64,000 nt of DNA from DASSUW01 sp963811895 (GTDB lineage Bacteria > Actinomycetota > Thermoleophilia > Solirubrobacterales > Solirubrobacteraceae): positions 310,001 through 374,000 of the forward strand of contig CAWETE010000004.1 in NCBI GenBank assembly GCA_963811895.1, in the 5' to 3' direction. The position numbers and the translations under genes are program-made. Below are positions 35,527 to 44,929 of the stretch, one piece after another. The first letter of the stretch is position 1; every line of letters starts with the position of its first letter. Under the pieces are notes generated by a model that was not told the origin of the DNA, did not search any database, and was given only the letters and a program-made list of their open reading frames with translations.

Positions 35527-36171
35527 GTGGCTAACCGTACTTACAGAGATCGTTGTGGCATCGCCCGCGCCCTCGACGCGGTGGGCGACCGCTGGGCGCT
35601 GCTCGTGGTGCGCGAGCTGCTGCTCGGCCCCAAGCGCTTCACCGACCTGCGCGCCGGACTGCCCAGGGTGAGCCCGGACGTGCTGGCCCAGCGCCTGCGC
35701 GAGCTCGAGGCCGCCGGCGTGCTGCGCCGTGACTCGCTCCCGCCGCCGGCCGCCTCCCAGGTCTACGAGCTCACCGAGCGCGGCCGCGGGCTGAGGACCG
35801 TGATCCTCGAGCTCGGCCGCTGGGGCAGCGGCGAGCCGGCCAACGACGGGCCGCTCGGCCCCGACGCCGCCGTGATCGCGCTGATGACGATGTTCCGCGG
35901 CGGCGTCGAGGGCACGTTCGAGCTGCGGCTCGACGGGCAGGTGTTCGCGCTGAGCGCGGCGGACGGGACGCTCGACGCCGTGCGCGGGCCGGCCGCCGAG
36001 CCGGCCGCGGTGATCGAAGGCACGCCGGGGACGCTCGCCTCCGTGCTGTGGCACGGCGCCGACGCGCGGCAGCTCACCGTCACCGGCGACGCCCGGCGCT
36101 TCCTGCGCGCCTTCACTCCCCCAGCGCGGCGCGCAGGTAGCGCTCCGGCGCGTCGAGGAAGCCCCGCATGA
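35527..36171 (+). CDS. HxlR-type winged-helix regulator with C-terminal SCP2-like domain
   Basis: 214 aa. HxlR domain at about residues 5-100 (CGIARALDAVGDRWALLVVRELLLGPKRF pattern with the family Cys near the N-terminus; RVSPDVLAQRLRELEAAGVL). The C-terminal half (TFELRLDGQVFALSA, VIEGTPGTLASVLW) looks like a sterol-carrier/SCP2-type ligand domain. It probably senses a small molecule and controls the divergent VOC gene. GTG 35527. Its 3' end overlaps the ATPase gene by 59 nt. Confidence 0.8.
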   Translation: MANRTYRDRCGIARALDAVGDRWALLVVRELLLGPKRFTDLRAGLPRVSPDVLAQRLRELEAAGVLRRDSLPPPAASQVYELTERGRGLRTVILELGRWGSGEPANDGPLGPDAAVIALMTMFRGGVEGTFELRLDGQVFALSAADGTLDAVRGPAAEPAAVIEGTPGTLASVLWHGADARQLTVTGDARRFLRAFTPPARRAGSAPARRGSPA

Positions 36172-36859
36172 GCCGCACGGTGTCGAGGTCGTCGTAGGCG
36201 CACGCGGCGAGGCCGCGCTCGTCGAGCTCGTAGATGCGGGCGCCAGGCGTGGCGAGCAGGATCGGCGAGTGGGTGGCGATCACGAACTGCGCTCCGGCGG
36301 CCGCGGCGCGCACGACGATCGCCACGAGGGCGAGCGCGCCGCTCACCGAGAGCGCGGCCTCCGGCTCGTCGAGCACGTACAGGCTCTCGCCGCCGAAGCG
36401 GTTGGCGGCGAGCGCCAGGAACGACTGGCCGTGCGACTGCTGGTGCAGCGGCACGCCGCCGTAGAGCGACAGGTCGGGCGCGAAGATGCCCTCGCTGTCG
36501 ACGAAGCTCGCCACGTTGAAGAAGCTCTCGGCGCGCAGGAAGTAGCCGTTGTGGGGCTTGGTGTCCGACAGCACCGGGGCGAGGTTGTCGCCGAGCACGT
36601 TGCGCGGAACCGCGGGCAGCTCGCCGGAGCGCTCCAGCTCGCCGCCCTCGGCCGCGAATCCCAGCGCCTCGGCGATCGCCTCGACGATCGTCGACTTCCC
36701 GGTGCCGTTATCCCCCGCCAGCAGCGTGATCGGCGTGTCGAGATCGAGCTCGTCGATCGCCGCCACGGCCGGGACGTCGAAGGGGAAGCCGTCGCTCCAG
36801 CCCTCGCGCCGCATGCCCTTCACGTACGGGCCGGGGCCGAACCGCCGGCGATCCCTCAC
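36113..36859 (-). CDS. AAA-type predicted ATPase (COG3910-like)
   Basis: 248 aa. Walker A GDNGTGKST at about residues 43-51, an ABC-like SHGQSFLA signature, Walker B LYVLDEPEAALS and a switch HSP motif (VIATHSPILLA). It is a small stand-alone ABC/SMC-class ATPase of unknown role. GTG 36859 overlaps the GNAT gene stop (GTGA), so the two are co-expressed. No nuclease or toxin partner is visible, so a defence function is not supported. Confidence 0.8.
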   Translation of the reverse strand: MRDRRRFGPGPYVKGMRREGWSDGFPFDVPAVAAIDELDLDTPITLLAGDNGTGKSTIVEAIAEALGFAAEGGELERSGELPAVPRNVLGDNLAPVLSDTKPHNGYFLRAESFFNVASFVDSEGIFAPDLSLYGGVPLHQQSHGQSFLALAANRFGGESLYVLDEPEAALSVSGALALVAIVVRAAAAGAQFVIATHSPILLATPGARIYELDERGLAACAYDDLDTVRLMRGFLDAPERYLRAALGE

Positions 36860-37296
36860 AGCTCCCAGCCGAAGCAGGTCGACTTCCAGGTGGGGCCCTC
36901 GCGCTCGTAGAAGCGGTGCGCGTCGGCGCGGGCCTCGCCGGAGTCGAGCTCGAGATGGGTCGCTCCGCGCTCGCGCCCCCAGTCCTTCGCCGCGTCGAGC
37001 AGCGCCTTGCCGTGGCCGGCCGAGCGGTGGCCCGGGTCCACGGCCAGGTCCTCGACCCAGGCGCGCCGGCCGAAGCGGACGGACACGATGTCGAGCGTCA
37101 CGGTGCAGATGCCGACCACCGCGCCGTCGTGGTCGGCGACGAAGACCTCGCCTTCGGCATCGGAGATCAGCGCGCGCAGGCGCTCGGAGGCGCGCTCGGG
37201 ATCCCACATCGGCGGCTGCGCGCCGGGCGGCGCGAACAGCCACTCGTAGGCGCCGACCAGGGTGGGAACCTCGTCATGTGTCGCCGAGCGGATCAC
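36856..37296 (-). CDS. GNAT-family N-acetyltransferase
   Basis: 146 aa. Motif A is clear: WVEDLAVDPGHRSAGHGKALLDAA, of which VDPGHRSAGHGKAL is the acetyl-CoA loop. It ends RFYEREGP, typical of GNAT proteins, where the tyrosine is the usual acid. Substrate unknown. GTG 37296 gives VIRSATHDEV. First gene of a two-gene unit with the ATPase. Confidence 0.85.
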   Translation of the reverse strand: MIRSATHDEVPTLVGAYEWLFAPPGAQPPMWDPERASERLRALISDAEGEVFVADHDGAVVGICTVTLDIVSVRFGRRAWVEDLAVDPGHRSAGHGKALLDAAKDWGRERGATHLELDSGEARADAHRFYEREGPTWKSTCFGWEL

Positions 37297-37312
37297 GGGT
37301 ACCGAATACTCA

Positions 37313-37867
37313 ATGCGACGCCTCCTGGTGATCCTGACGGTGCTGGCCTTCGGGGTCTCGGCATGCGGGGATGATGAGCAACAGACGTCCGAGTCATCCG
37401 AGCAGGCCTGCCCGGAGGGTACCCCGTCGCTGCAGGCCCGCGACGTGATCGGGTCGACGCCTGACGGCTACAAGGTCGCCAAGGGCGATCCCGCAGCCAT
37501 CGGGCAGGTCGCCGAGGGTGTCAAGAAGACGATGGGGCCCGCGTTCCGCGACTACGACGCCCGTGTGCTCGCCCGCCGCCGCGCCGCGAACGGCACCGCG
37601 GTCATCGTCTTCAACGCCAAGGAGCGCATCCCGCCGCCCGACGAGCTGCTCCAACAGCAGGAGACGGCCGAGGAGAAGGCCGGCGTCGGCGCGGACACGA
37701 TCAGCGTCGGAAGCGAGGACGGCCGCCTGTATCAGGCGCCGGACGGCGGCTGGGTCGCGGTCGCGCCCGCGGGCACGTGCGCGATGGTGCTCCTCGTCTC
37801 CGATCGCGAGGACCTGATCCGCGACGCCGCGGGCCAGGTCATGAACGACGGTACGGAGATGCCGTGA
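37313..37867 (+). CDS. Small putative lipoprotein
   Basis: 184 aa. Signal peptide MRRLLVILTVLAFGVSAC with lipobox Cys at about residue 18, a short acidic/Ser linker, and a soluble alpha/beta domain of unknown family (DGYKVAKGDP, YDARVLARRR, GTAVIVFNAKER). Function unknown. It diverges from the GNAT gene by 16 nt and abuts the convergent CysO gene end directly. Confidence 0.7.
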   Translation: MRRLLVILTVLAFGVSACGDDEQQTSESSEQACPEGTPSLQARDVIGSTPDGYKVAKGDPAAIGQVAEGVKKTMGPAFRDYDARVLARRRAANGTAVIVFNAKERIPPPDELLQQQETAEEKAGVGADTISVGSEDGRLYQAPDGGWVAVAPAGTCAMVLLVSDREDLIRDAAGQVMNDGTEMP

Positions 37868-38140
37868 TCAGCCGCCGGCCATGGCCGGCAGGATCACCAG
37901 CGTGTCCGACGCGCCCACCCCGGTGTCGAGCCCGTCGAGGACGCGCACGTCCTCGTCGTTGAGATAGACGTTGACGTAGCGGTTGAGCGACCCGTCGGGG
38001 CCGAAGAGCTGCTGCTCGGTGGCGGGATGCTGCTCAGCGAGGTCGTGCAGGACGGCGCCGACGGTCTCGCCGGAGGCCGAGACCTCCTTCTCGCCGCCCA
38101 CGGACGGGCGCAGCACCGGGGGAACCTTGATCGTGGCCAT
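37868..38140 (-). CDS. cysO: CysO-like ubiquitin-fold sulfur carrier
   Basis: 90 aa ending Gly-Gly, as needed for adenylation and thiocarboxylate formation. The pattern (VPPVLRPSVGGEKEVSASG, YVNVYLNDEDVR, LPAMAGG) matches mycobacterial CysO more closely than MoaD or ThiS. It should carry sulfur for O-phosphoserine-dependent cysteine synthesis after activation by the MoeZ-like protein encoded 13 nt upstream. A cysM or mec gene is not in the window. Confidence 0.85.
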   Translation of the reverse strand: MATIKVPPVLRPSVGGEKEVSASGETVGAVLHDLAEQHPATEQQLFGPDGSLNRYVNVYLNDEDVRVLDGLDTGVGASDTLVILPAMAGG

Positions 38141-38153
38141 GTCGGTCCTCAGG

Positions 38154-39338
38154 CTATCCGGCGGCCGCGCAGAAGGCCTCGTAGTCCGGGAAGACGCCCA
38201 TCTCCTCGTCGGCGATCTCGGACGGGTCCTTCGAGCAGATCGGGCACTCCGGGTCGCGCCGGACCTTGAGCTCGGTGAACGTCGCGCCCAGCGCCTCGTA
38301 GAGCAGCAGGCGGCCGATCAGCGGCTCGCCGGCGCCCGTGACCAGCTTGACGACCTCGGTCGCCTGCAGCAGGCCCATCGTGCCCGGCAGCACGCCCAGC
38401 ACGCCGTTGGCGCCGCAGGAGGGCGCGAGCTCGGCCGGCGGCGGCACCGGATAGAGGCAGCGGTAGCACGGCCCGTCGTGTGGCTTGAAGACCGAGAGCT
38501 GGCCGTCGAAGCCGAGGATCGAGGCCGACACGACCGGGATGTCGAGCCGCACCGTCGCGTCGTTGAGGAGGTAGCGCGTCGGGAAGTTGTCGACGCCGTC
38601 GACGATCACGTCGTAGCCCTCGATGATCTCCATGATGTTGGAGGCGTCGAGGCGCGTCCGGTACTTGACGACGTTCACGTCGGGGTTGATCGCGTTGATC
38701 GCCCGCTCGGCGGAGTCGACCTTTGGCGTGCCGATCCCGTCGGTGGTGTGGATGACCTGGCGCTGGAGGTTGGAGAGGTCGACCTCGTCGTCGTCGACCA
38801 CGCCGAGCGTGCCCACGCCCGCAGCGGCGAGGTAGAGAGCGGTGGGCGAGCCCAGCCCGCCGGCCCCCAGCAGCAGCACCTTGGCCTCGAGCAGCTTGGT
38901 CTGCCCCTCGAGCCCGATCTCCGGCACGAGCAGGTGGCGCGAGTAGCGCTCGCGCTGCTCGGACGTGAGCGCCTTCGGGGTCTCGACCTTGTAGCCGCGG
39001 TCCTTCCACAGCGTGATGCCGCCGGTCATCGACTTCACGTTCTCGTAGCCGAGCTGGTCGGTGAGCGTGTGGGCGGCGAGCGCGGAGCGCTGGCCGGACG
39101 CGCAGTAGAGGACGATCTCCTGCGAGCGGTCGGCGCCGGCGGCGCCCTCGATCCGGGACTCGAGATACGCGCGCGGGACGTGCTTGGCGCCGGGGATGTG
39201 CCCGGCGTCCCACTCCGTGCTCTCGCGCACGTCGATCAGGACGATCCCGTTCCCGAGGTGCTCCGACACCTGCGCGGGGTCGACTTCTGCGACCTGGCTC
39301 TTGATCTGGCGGATGTACTCCGCCCCGCTCGGGGTCAT
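38154..39338 (-). CDS. moeZ: MoeZ-like adenylyl/sulfurtransferase with N-terminal rhodanese domain
   Basis: 394 aa. The rhodanese domain comes first (residues about 15-115, active Cys79 in LYCASGQR), then the E1-like ThiF/MoeB domain (LLLGAGGLGSPTALYLA, and zinc Cys pairs CYRC and CPIC). In Mycobacterium MoeZ the order is reversed, ThiF first. It should adenylate the C-terminal Gly of the CysO-like protein and transfer sulfur to it. ATG 39338; the cysO gene follows. Confidence 0.85.
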   Translation of the reverse strand: MTPSGAEYIRQIKSQVAEVDPAQVSEHLGNGIVLIDVRESTEWDAGHIPGAKHVPRAYLESRIEGAAGADRSQEIVLYCASGQRSALAAHTLTDQLGYENVKSMTGGITLWKDRGYKVETPKALTSEQRERYSRHLLVPEIGLEGQTKLLEAKVLLLGAGGLGSPTALYLAAAGVGTLGVVDDDEVDLSNLQRQVIHTTDGIGTPKVDSAERAINAINPDVNVVKYRTRLDASNIMEIIEGYDVIVDGVDNFPTRYLLNDATVRLDIPVVSASILGFDGQLSVFKPHDGPCYRCLYPVPPPAELAPSCGANGVLGVLPGTMGLLQATEVVKLVTGAGEPLIGRLLLYEALGATFTELKVRRDPECPICSKDPSEIADEEMGVFPDYEAFCAAAG

Positions 39339-39448
39339 ACGAAAGTCCTCGAAAGTCGGTCGGGTTTCAAGACTTCACAAAGGATAGCGCCCGCATAGGG
39401 TTCTCCCACCATAAGGCTCTGCCGCCGCGCAGCCGATGAAGCGGTGAG

Positions 39449-40417
39449 ATGCGCCCTCGCACGCTGCTGACCCAGGTCCTCGCCGTCAACACGGTGCTCG
39501 TCGCCCTGACGGCGTTCGTCGCCGCGCTCGTCGCCCGCGACCAGCTCAAGGACGCGATCAGCACCGAGGGCCTGCTCCTGATCGCGCTCGCCGTCTTCGG
39601 AGTGGTCCTGCTCAACTCGATCCTCCTGCGCCGCCGGCTCGCGCCGATGGGCCGCCTGGTCGAGACGATGAGCAGCGTCGACCTCGCGACGCCCGGCAAG
39701 CGGGCCGACGTCTCCGACAACGCCGCCGAGGAGGTCCGCCGCCTGTCGGCCGACTTCAACCGCATGCTCGAGCGGCTCGAGCACGAGCGCCGCGAGTCCG
39801 GCCGCGCCGTCCTGCGCGCCCAGGAGGTCGAGCGCTCGCGCATCGCCCAGGACCTGCACGACGAGGTCAACCAGGCGCTGACCGCCATCCTGCTGCGCCT
39901 CTCGGCCACCATCCAGACCGCCCCTCCCGGCCTCCAGGAGGAGCTGCGGGAGAGCCAGGCGCTGGTGACGCAGGCGATGGATGAGCTACTGCACCTCGCC
40001 CGCCAGCTGCGGCCGACCGCGCTCGACGACCACGGCCTCGTCCCCGCGCTCGCCTCGCAGGTCGCCGACTTCGGCGATCGCACCGGCATCCGCTCCAACT
40101 TCCGCCGCCACGGCACCGTGCCCAAGCTTTCCGACGAGGAGCAGCTCGTCATCTACCGCGTCACGCAGGAGAGCCTCTCCAACGTCGCCCAGCACTCGGG
40201 TGCGCGGCACGTCGACGTCGAGCTGTCGTTCGTCGGCCGAACCGTCCTGCGCGTGCGCGACGACGGCGAGGGCTTCCGGACCAACGGCAACGGCCGCAGC
40301 ACCCGGCTGGGCGTCTCCGGCATGCGCGAGCGCGCGCTGCTGGTGGGCGGCCAGCTCTCGATCTTCTCCGAGCCCGGTGACGGGACCACCATCGAACTGA
40401 CCATGGGAGCCACATGA
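39449..40417 (+). CDS. NarX/LiaS-like sensor histidine kinase with HAMP domain
   Basis: 322 aa. Two membrane segments at about residues 8-30 and 40-60, HAMP domain to about 115 (LAPMGRLVETMSSVDL), HisKA_3 box with His137 in QDLHDEVNQAL, and ATPase domain with ESLSNVAQHSGA, DDGEGF and GVSGMRERALLVGG. The near-absence of an external loop suggests it senses the membrane. The stop overlaps the regulator ATG (ATGA). Confidence 0.9.
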   Translation: MRPRTLLTQVLAVNTVLVALTAFVAALVARDQLKDAISTEGLLLIALAVFGVVLLNSILLRRRLAPMGRLVETMSSVDLATPGKRADVSDNAAEEVRRLSADFNRMLERLEHERRESGRAVLRAQEVERSRIAQDLHDEVNQALTAILLRLSATIQTAPPGLQEELRESQALVTQAMDELLHLARQLRPTALDDHGLVPALASQVADFGDRTGIRSNFRRHGTVPKLSDEEQLVIYRVTQESLSNVAQHSGARHVDVELSFVGRTVLRVRDDGEGFRTNGNGRSTRLGVSGMRERALLVGGQLSIFSEPGDGTTIELTMGAT

Positions 40418-41046
40418 GGATCCTCATCGCCGACGATCACGGCATCGTCCGGGGCGGCCTGAAGCTGCTGATCGAGCGCCAGCCCGACATGCAGGTGGTG
40501 GCCGAGGCCGAGGACGGCGTCGACGCCTTCGAGCAGGCCCTGGCCACCAAGCCCGACCTGTGCGTGATGGACGTGTCGATGCCGCGCATGACCGGCCTGC
40601 AGGCCGCGCGCCAGATCCGCTCGCACCTGCCGGACACGCAGGTGCTCGCGCTGTCGATGCACGACGACGAGCGCTACGTCTTCGACGCGCTGAAGGCCGG
40701 CGCCTCGGGCTACGTGCTCAAGCGCGAGGTCGACCAGGCGCTCCTGAACGCGATCCGCTCCGTCCACCGCGGCGACGCCTTCCTGACCAACGCCGTCGAG
40801 CGCTCGCTGGTCCGCGACTGGATGTCGGACACGGCGACCGGCCCCGAGGAGCCGCTCTCGCCGCGCGAGCAGGAGGTGCTGAAGCTGATCGCCGAGGCGC
40901 ACACCAACAAGCAGATCGCCGAGATCCTGCACCTGGCCGAGAAGACGGTGGAGTCGCACCGCGCGAACCTGCTGCGCAAGCTGGGCATGCGCGACCGCGT
41001 CGAGCTCGTCCGCTACGCGATCCGGCGCGGACTCACCGAGGCCTAA
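40414..41046 (+). CDS. NarL-family response regulator
   Basis: 210 aa. Receiver with Asp53 in LCVMDVSMPR, Lys in YVLKREV, and LuxR-type helix-turn-helix (LSPREQEVLKLIAEAHTNKQ, KTVESHRANLLRKLG). Partner of the kinase at 39449. A SCO1 gene and a helicase follow; the SCO1 gene has its own -10, so the regulon link is uncertain. Confidence 0.9.
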   Translation: MRILIADDHGIVRGGLKLLIERQPDMQVVAEAEDGVDAFEQALATKPDLCVMDVSMPRMTGLQAARQIRSHLPDTQVLALSMHDDERYVFDALKAGASGYVLKREVDQALLNAIRSVHRGDAFLTNAVERSLVRDWMSDTATGPEEPLSPREQEVLKLIAEAHTNKQIAEILHLAEKTVESHRANLLRKLGMRDRVELVRYAIRRGLTEA

Positions 41047-41056
41047 CCTTGCGGGC

Positions 41057-41641
41057 ATGTCCCGCCTGGCGCTCGCGCTCACGACCCTCTGCGTCATCGC
41101 CGCAGCGGGCGTGTTCGGCGTGTGGCTGGCCACGCGCGGCGACGACGCTCCCGCGGCGACCGGCTGGGAGGGCTCGATCCGGCCGCCCGGCACCCGGCTC
41201 CCCGACTTCTCGCTGCGCAACCAGGACGGCGACACGGTGACCGCCGCCGAGCTGGAGGGCCGGCCGGCGGTGGTGACCTTCATCTACTCGACGTGCGAGG
41301 ACACCTGCCCGGGGCAGGTCCAGAGCATCCGCGGCGCGCTCGACGACCTCGGCCGCGACGTGCCGGTGATCGCGGTGTCGGTCGACCCGGCCGGCGACAC
41401 CGCGCGGACCGCACGGGCGTTCATGCTCGAGCAGTCGATGACCGGCCGGATGGACTTCCTGCTCGGGACACGCGAGGAGCTGCGGCCCGTGTGGAAGGCG
41501 TTCGGGATCGCGCCGCAGCGCGACGGGCGCGACCACTCGGCCTACACGGTGCTGGTGGACGGCGAGGGCCGCCAGCGGATCGGCTTCCCGGTCTCGGAGC
41601 TCACTCCGAGGCGCCTCGCGCACGACCTCGCCCGCCTGTGA
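41057..41641 (+). CDS. SCO1/SenC copper chaperone-like protein
   Basis: 194 aa with an N-terminal membrane anchor (residues about 4-26) and a thioredoxin fold carrying STCEDTC (Cys80 and Cys84) and His160 in RDHSAYT, the three copper ligands. In other bacteria it helps assemble the CuA site of cytochrome oxidase; no oxidase genes are here. TAACCT at 41044-41049 ends 8 nt before the ATG, so it has its own leaderless promoter inside the end of the regulator gene. Its TGA overlaps the helicase GTG. Confidence 0.88.
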   Translation: MSRLALALTTLCVIAAAGVFGVWLATRGDDAPAATGWEGSIRPPGTRLPDFSLRNQDGDTVTAAELEGRPAVVTFIYSTCEDTCPGQVQSIRGALDDLGRDVPVIAVSVDPAGDTARTARAFMLEQSMTGRMDFLLGTREELRPVWKAFGIAPQRDGRDHSAYTVLVDGEGRQRIGFPVSELTPRRLAHDLARL

Positions 41642-44624
41642 GCGCCACCGCACTTCCGGGGCTGTTCGACGAGCTGTCGTTCGGCGGCGAATGGCGCCGC
41701 TACCAGAAGGCCGCGATCGCCGCCTTCGAGCGCGACCGCGCCGCCGGGCAGCGCCGCACGCACATCGTGGCGCCGCCCGGCTCGGGCAAGACGCTGGTCG
41801 GCGTGGAGCTGGTGCGGCGGATCGGCCGCCGTGCGCTGGTGCTCACCCCGAACAGCGCGGTCCAGGTGCAGTGGCCGCGGGCGGTCCGCAAGTTCGGGTC
41901 GCCGGCCGACGTGAGCCGCACCTCCGGGCCGGAGCCGGCGTTCCCGATCGCCGTCATGACCTACCAGTCGCTGTGCCAGCTCGAGGATCCGGAGGTGCTG
42001 ATCGGCCGCGTGGCCGCCGAGCGCTGGGTCGTGGAGCGGGCGAAGGCGACCGGCCAGGGCATCGACGAGGTCCAGAGCGAGCGCTACGACGGCCCCGCCG
42101 CCGAGCGGCGCGCCCGCGAGATCGGCCGCATCACCGCCGCCGTCAAGCGCGAGATCGCGCGCGGCGAGCACGCCGGCGTCGAGCTGGCCGACCTGCTGTC
42201 CCACACCGCCCGGACGCGCGTGGCCGCGCTGCAGGCCGGACGTGTCGGCGTCGTCGTGCTCGACGAGTGCCACCACCTGGCCTCGATGTGGGGCTACGTC
42301 GTGCGCGCCGTGCTCGACCTGCTGGGCGGCGAGGACATCCACGTGATCGGGCTCACCGCCACGCCGCCGTCCGACCTCACCGGCGAGGAGACCGAGCTCT
42401 ACGGCGAGCTGCTCGGGCCTGTCGACTTCACCGTGCCGACCCCGGCCGTCGTGCGCGACCGGCACCTGGCTCCCTACCAGGAGCTGGCGTGGCTGACCGA
42501 GCCGCTCGACTCCGAGCGCGCGTGGCTGGCCGAGCACGACACGCGCTTCAAGGAGCTCATCACCACCCTGCACGACGACGTCGAGGGGCCGCACTCGTTC
42601 CCCGCCTGGGTGATCACGCGCGTGCGCGAGCGGCGCCGCTCGGCCGACGACGAGACCCAGGTGCCGTGGGAGGAGTTCCAGCGCGCGCGCCCGGCGCTGG
42701 CGCGCGCCGGCGTGCGCTTCCTGGGGTCCGCCGGGCTGGCGCTGCCCGAGGGCGCGCCGCGAGGCGAGGCCTACCGGCGCGCGCCCGACCTCGACGACTG
42801 GCTGGTGCTGCTCGAGGACTACGCGCTGCGCTGCCTGCACGCCTCGCCGGAGGATGAGGCGGCCAGCCGCTTCGAGGCGGTCGGGGCCGCCCTCGGCGAG
42901 CTCGGCTTCCGGCTCACGCGCCAGGGCATCCGCCGCGGCACGTCGGAGGTCGACCGGCTGCTGACCGGCTCGCAGGCGAAGGCGCTCGGGCTCGTGGAGG
43001 TGCTGTCGGCCGAGATGGAGTCGCGCGGCGACGCGCTGCGGGCGGTCGTGCTGTGCGACAGCGAGCTGGCCGAGGCCAAGCCGGCGGCGCTGCTCGAGGG
43101 CGTGCTCGACCCGGCGGCCGGCACGGCGCGGCACGCGCTGATCGCGCTCGGCAACGACAGCCGCACCGCGCCGCTGCGCCCGCTCGTGGTCTCCGGCCGC
43201 GGGCTGCGCTGCCTGCCCGCCGACGCCGACGTGCTGCTCGAGGCTCTGGTGGCCCAGGCCGAGGAGCAGCTCGCGCTGCCCGAGTGGGAGGCGGTCCCGG
43301 ACGGCGTGCTGATCTCGCTGCGCTCCTCGGGGGCGGAGTGGACGCCGCGCGCATGGGTCGAGCTGGCCACGCGCGTGCTCGAGAGCGGCGTGTGCGGCAC
43401 GCTGATCGGCACGCGCGCGCTGCTCGGCGAGGGCTGGGACTGCCCCGCGGTCAACTGCCTGGTCGACCTCACGGTGGCCACCACCGGCGTGTCCGTCCAG
43501 CAGATGCGCGGCCGCTCGCTGCGGCTCGATCCCGGCGACCCCGAGAAGCTCGCCTCCAACTGGGACGTCGTGTGCGTGGCGCCCGACCTCACCCGCGGCA
43601 GCGCCGACTACGAGCGCTTCGTGCGCAAGCACCTGCACCTCTACGCACCCGCCGACGACGGCGAGATCGAGGCCGGCCCCTCGCACGTCCACCCCGAGCT
43701 GTCCCCGTTCGCCCCGCCGCCGGCCACCCACTTCGCCGGCATCAACCGGGCGATGCTCGCCCGAGCCGCCGACCGAGCGGAGGCCCGAGACCGCTGGCGC
43801 CTCGGCGAGCCCTACCGCGGAGCCGACCTCCGAACCCTCGTGGCGCGTCCGCACCCCCAGAGGGGTCAGACCCCCTTAGTGCCCAGGACCCCGAAACCGC
43901 CGCAGCACGCGGGTTTGCGCCCGCCGAACCTGGCGCGAAAGCGGGCAAGGGGGGTCAGACCCCCCTTATCTCGCAGCGGCGCCCGCTGGTGCTTGCCGGC
44001 GCCGGTCTGGTGGTGGCGATCGCGGCGGTGGTGATGGTCGGCGCGGTGGGGTTGGCCGGCCTCGCGGTGGCGGCGGCTGGGCTCGGCTGGGCCGCGCTTC
44101 GGCTGCGGCGGGCGAGCCGGCGGCTGCCGACGGTGCTGCCGCTCGACCGCGCGGCGCGGGCGGTGGTGGACGCCTACCGCGAGCTGGGCGAGCTGAGCGA
44201 TGCCGCGGCGGCCTCGCTGGTGATCGAGCCGCGCACGTCGGGCTACCTGCGCTGCGTGCTGACCGAGGCGACGCCCGAGGAGAGCGCGCGGTTCGCGGAC
44301 GCGCTCGACGAGCTCGCCGGCGTCTCGGACGCGCCGCGCTACCTCGTCGCGCGCCCGCTGCCGGAGCCGGGCGCCGGCGCGCTGACGCTGCTCGGCCGCG
44401 TGCTCATGCGGCGGCCGCCGTTCCCCGTCCGCCACCATCCGGTGCCCGCCGACCTCGCGCGCCGCAAGGAGCGCGCCGAGGCGTTCGCGCGCGCCTGGCG
44501 CCGGCACCTGGGCCCGACCGGGCTGGTCTTCACGCAGCGGTCGGAGGAGGGCCGCCGCGCGCGTGCCGAGGCGGCCGCCGAGGACGGCGGCTACGAGACG
44601 CTCGTCCGCGACGTCTGGGTGTAG
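41638..44624 (+). CDS. Superfamily II DNA/RNA helicase with C-terminal membrane segment, split by a repeat
   Basis: Starts GTG 41638 (overlapping the SCO1 stop). Walker A VAPPGSGKTLVG, DECH box VVLDECHHLASM, SAT-like GLTATPPS, a large insert, then motif V GWDCPAVNCLVDLTVATTG and motif VI QQMRGRSLRLDP. After residue ~740 the frame passes through the repeat pair at 43861-43967 and hits a stop at 44034. The next frame continues the protein: a hydrophobic hairpin (LVLAGAGLVVAIAAVVM) and a ~150-residue soluble domain to 44624. Removing one repeat unit (89 bp) would restore a single ~965-residue frame. Confidence 0.75.
43861..43967. repeat. Duplicated palindrome (GGGGTCAGACCCC type) with 89-bp period
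   Basis: Two copies of the palindrome GGGGTC-A-GACCCC (43862-43874 and 43951-43963). The second is longer and perfect, AAGGGGGG..CCCCCCTT around TC-A-GA (43947-43967). The 75-bp interval holds another stem, GCCCGC / GCGGGC. It resembles REP-like palindromic elements and sits inside the helicase gene. The period of 89 is 3n+2, which shifts the frame. Confidence 0.7.
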
Positions 44625-44848
44625 GCCAGCGTGTCCTGCGCCGCGTCGGCGCGGTCCTGCGCCGCGCGGTAGACCGCGTAGCTCTCGCCCGTCGGCGCCG
44701 CGCGCCAGGACGCGTAGGCCTGCAGCGCCTCGTCGCGCGCGTCGCTCCAGGCGTCGAAGTCCGCGCTCCAGGTCCGGGCCTGCCGCAGCACGATCTCCCG
44801 CGTGTCGGCGACCTGGTCCAGCAGCGTCTTGAGCTCATGACTGCTCAC
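44591..44848 (-). CDS. Small hypothetical protein, paralogue of the next gene
   Basis: 85 aa, helical and acidic: MSSHELKTLLDQVADTREIVL, then WSADFDAWSDARDEAL and SYAVYRAAQDRADAAQ. The second half matches the protein at 44930 (SYSVYRAAEDRADAAE). No family is recognised. ATG 44848. It overlaps the helicase end by 34 nt, tail to tail. Confidence 0.6.
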   Translation of the reverse strand: MSSHELKTLLDQVADTREIVLRQARTWSADFDAWSDARDEALQAYASWRAAPTGESYAVYRAAQDRADAAQDTLAYTQTSRTSVS

Positions 44849-44929
44849 GGGTTCGCTCCTCTACCGCACGGAGTTCCCGCGCGGTACCCCCTACTACGCA
44901 TCCGCCCCGCGGACGGTTGCCTCTATGAC

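Noticed and set aside
36113..37296. AAA ATPase plus GNAT as a defence or toxin-antitoxin module
   Set aside because: No nuclease, antitoxin or mobile context; the GNAT lacks features of TacT-type toxins and the ATPase resembles a common stand-alone family.
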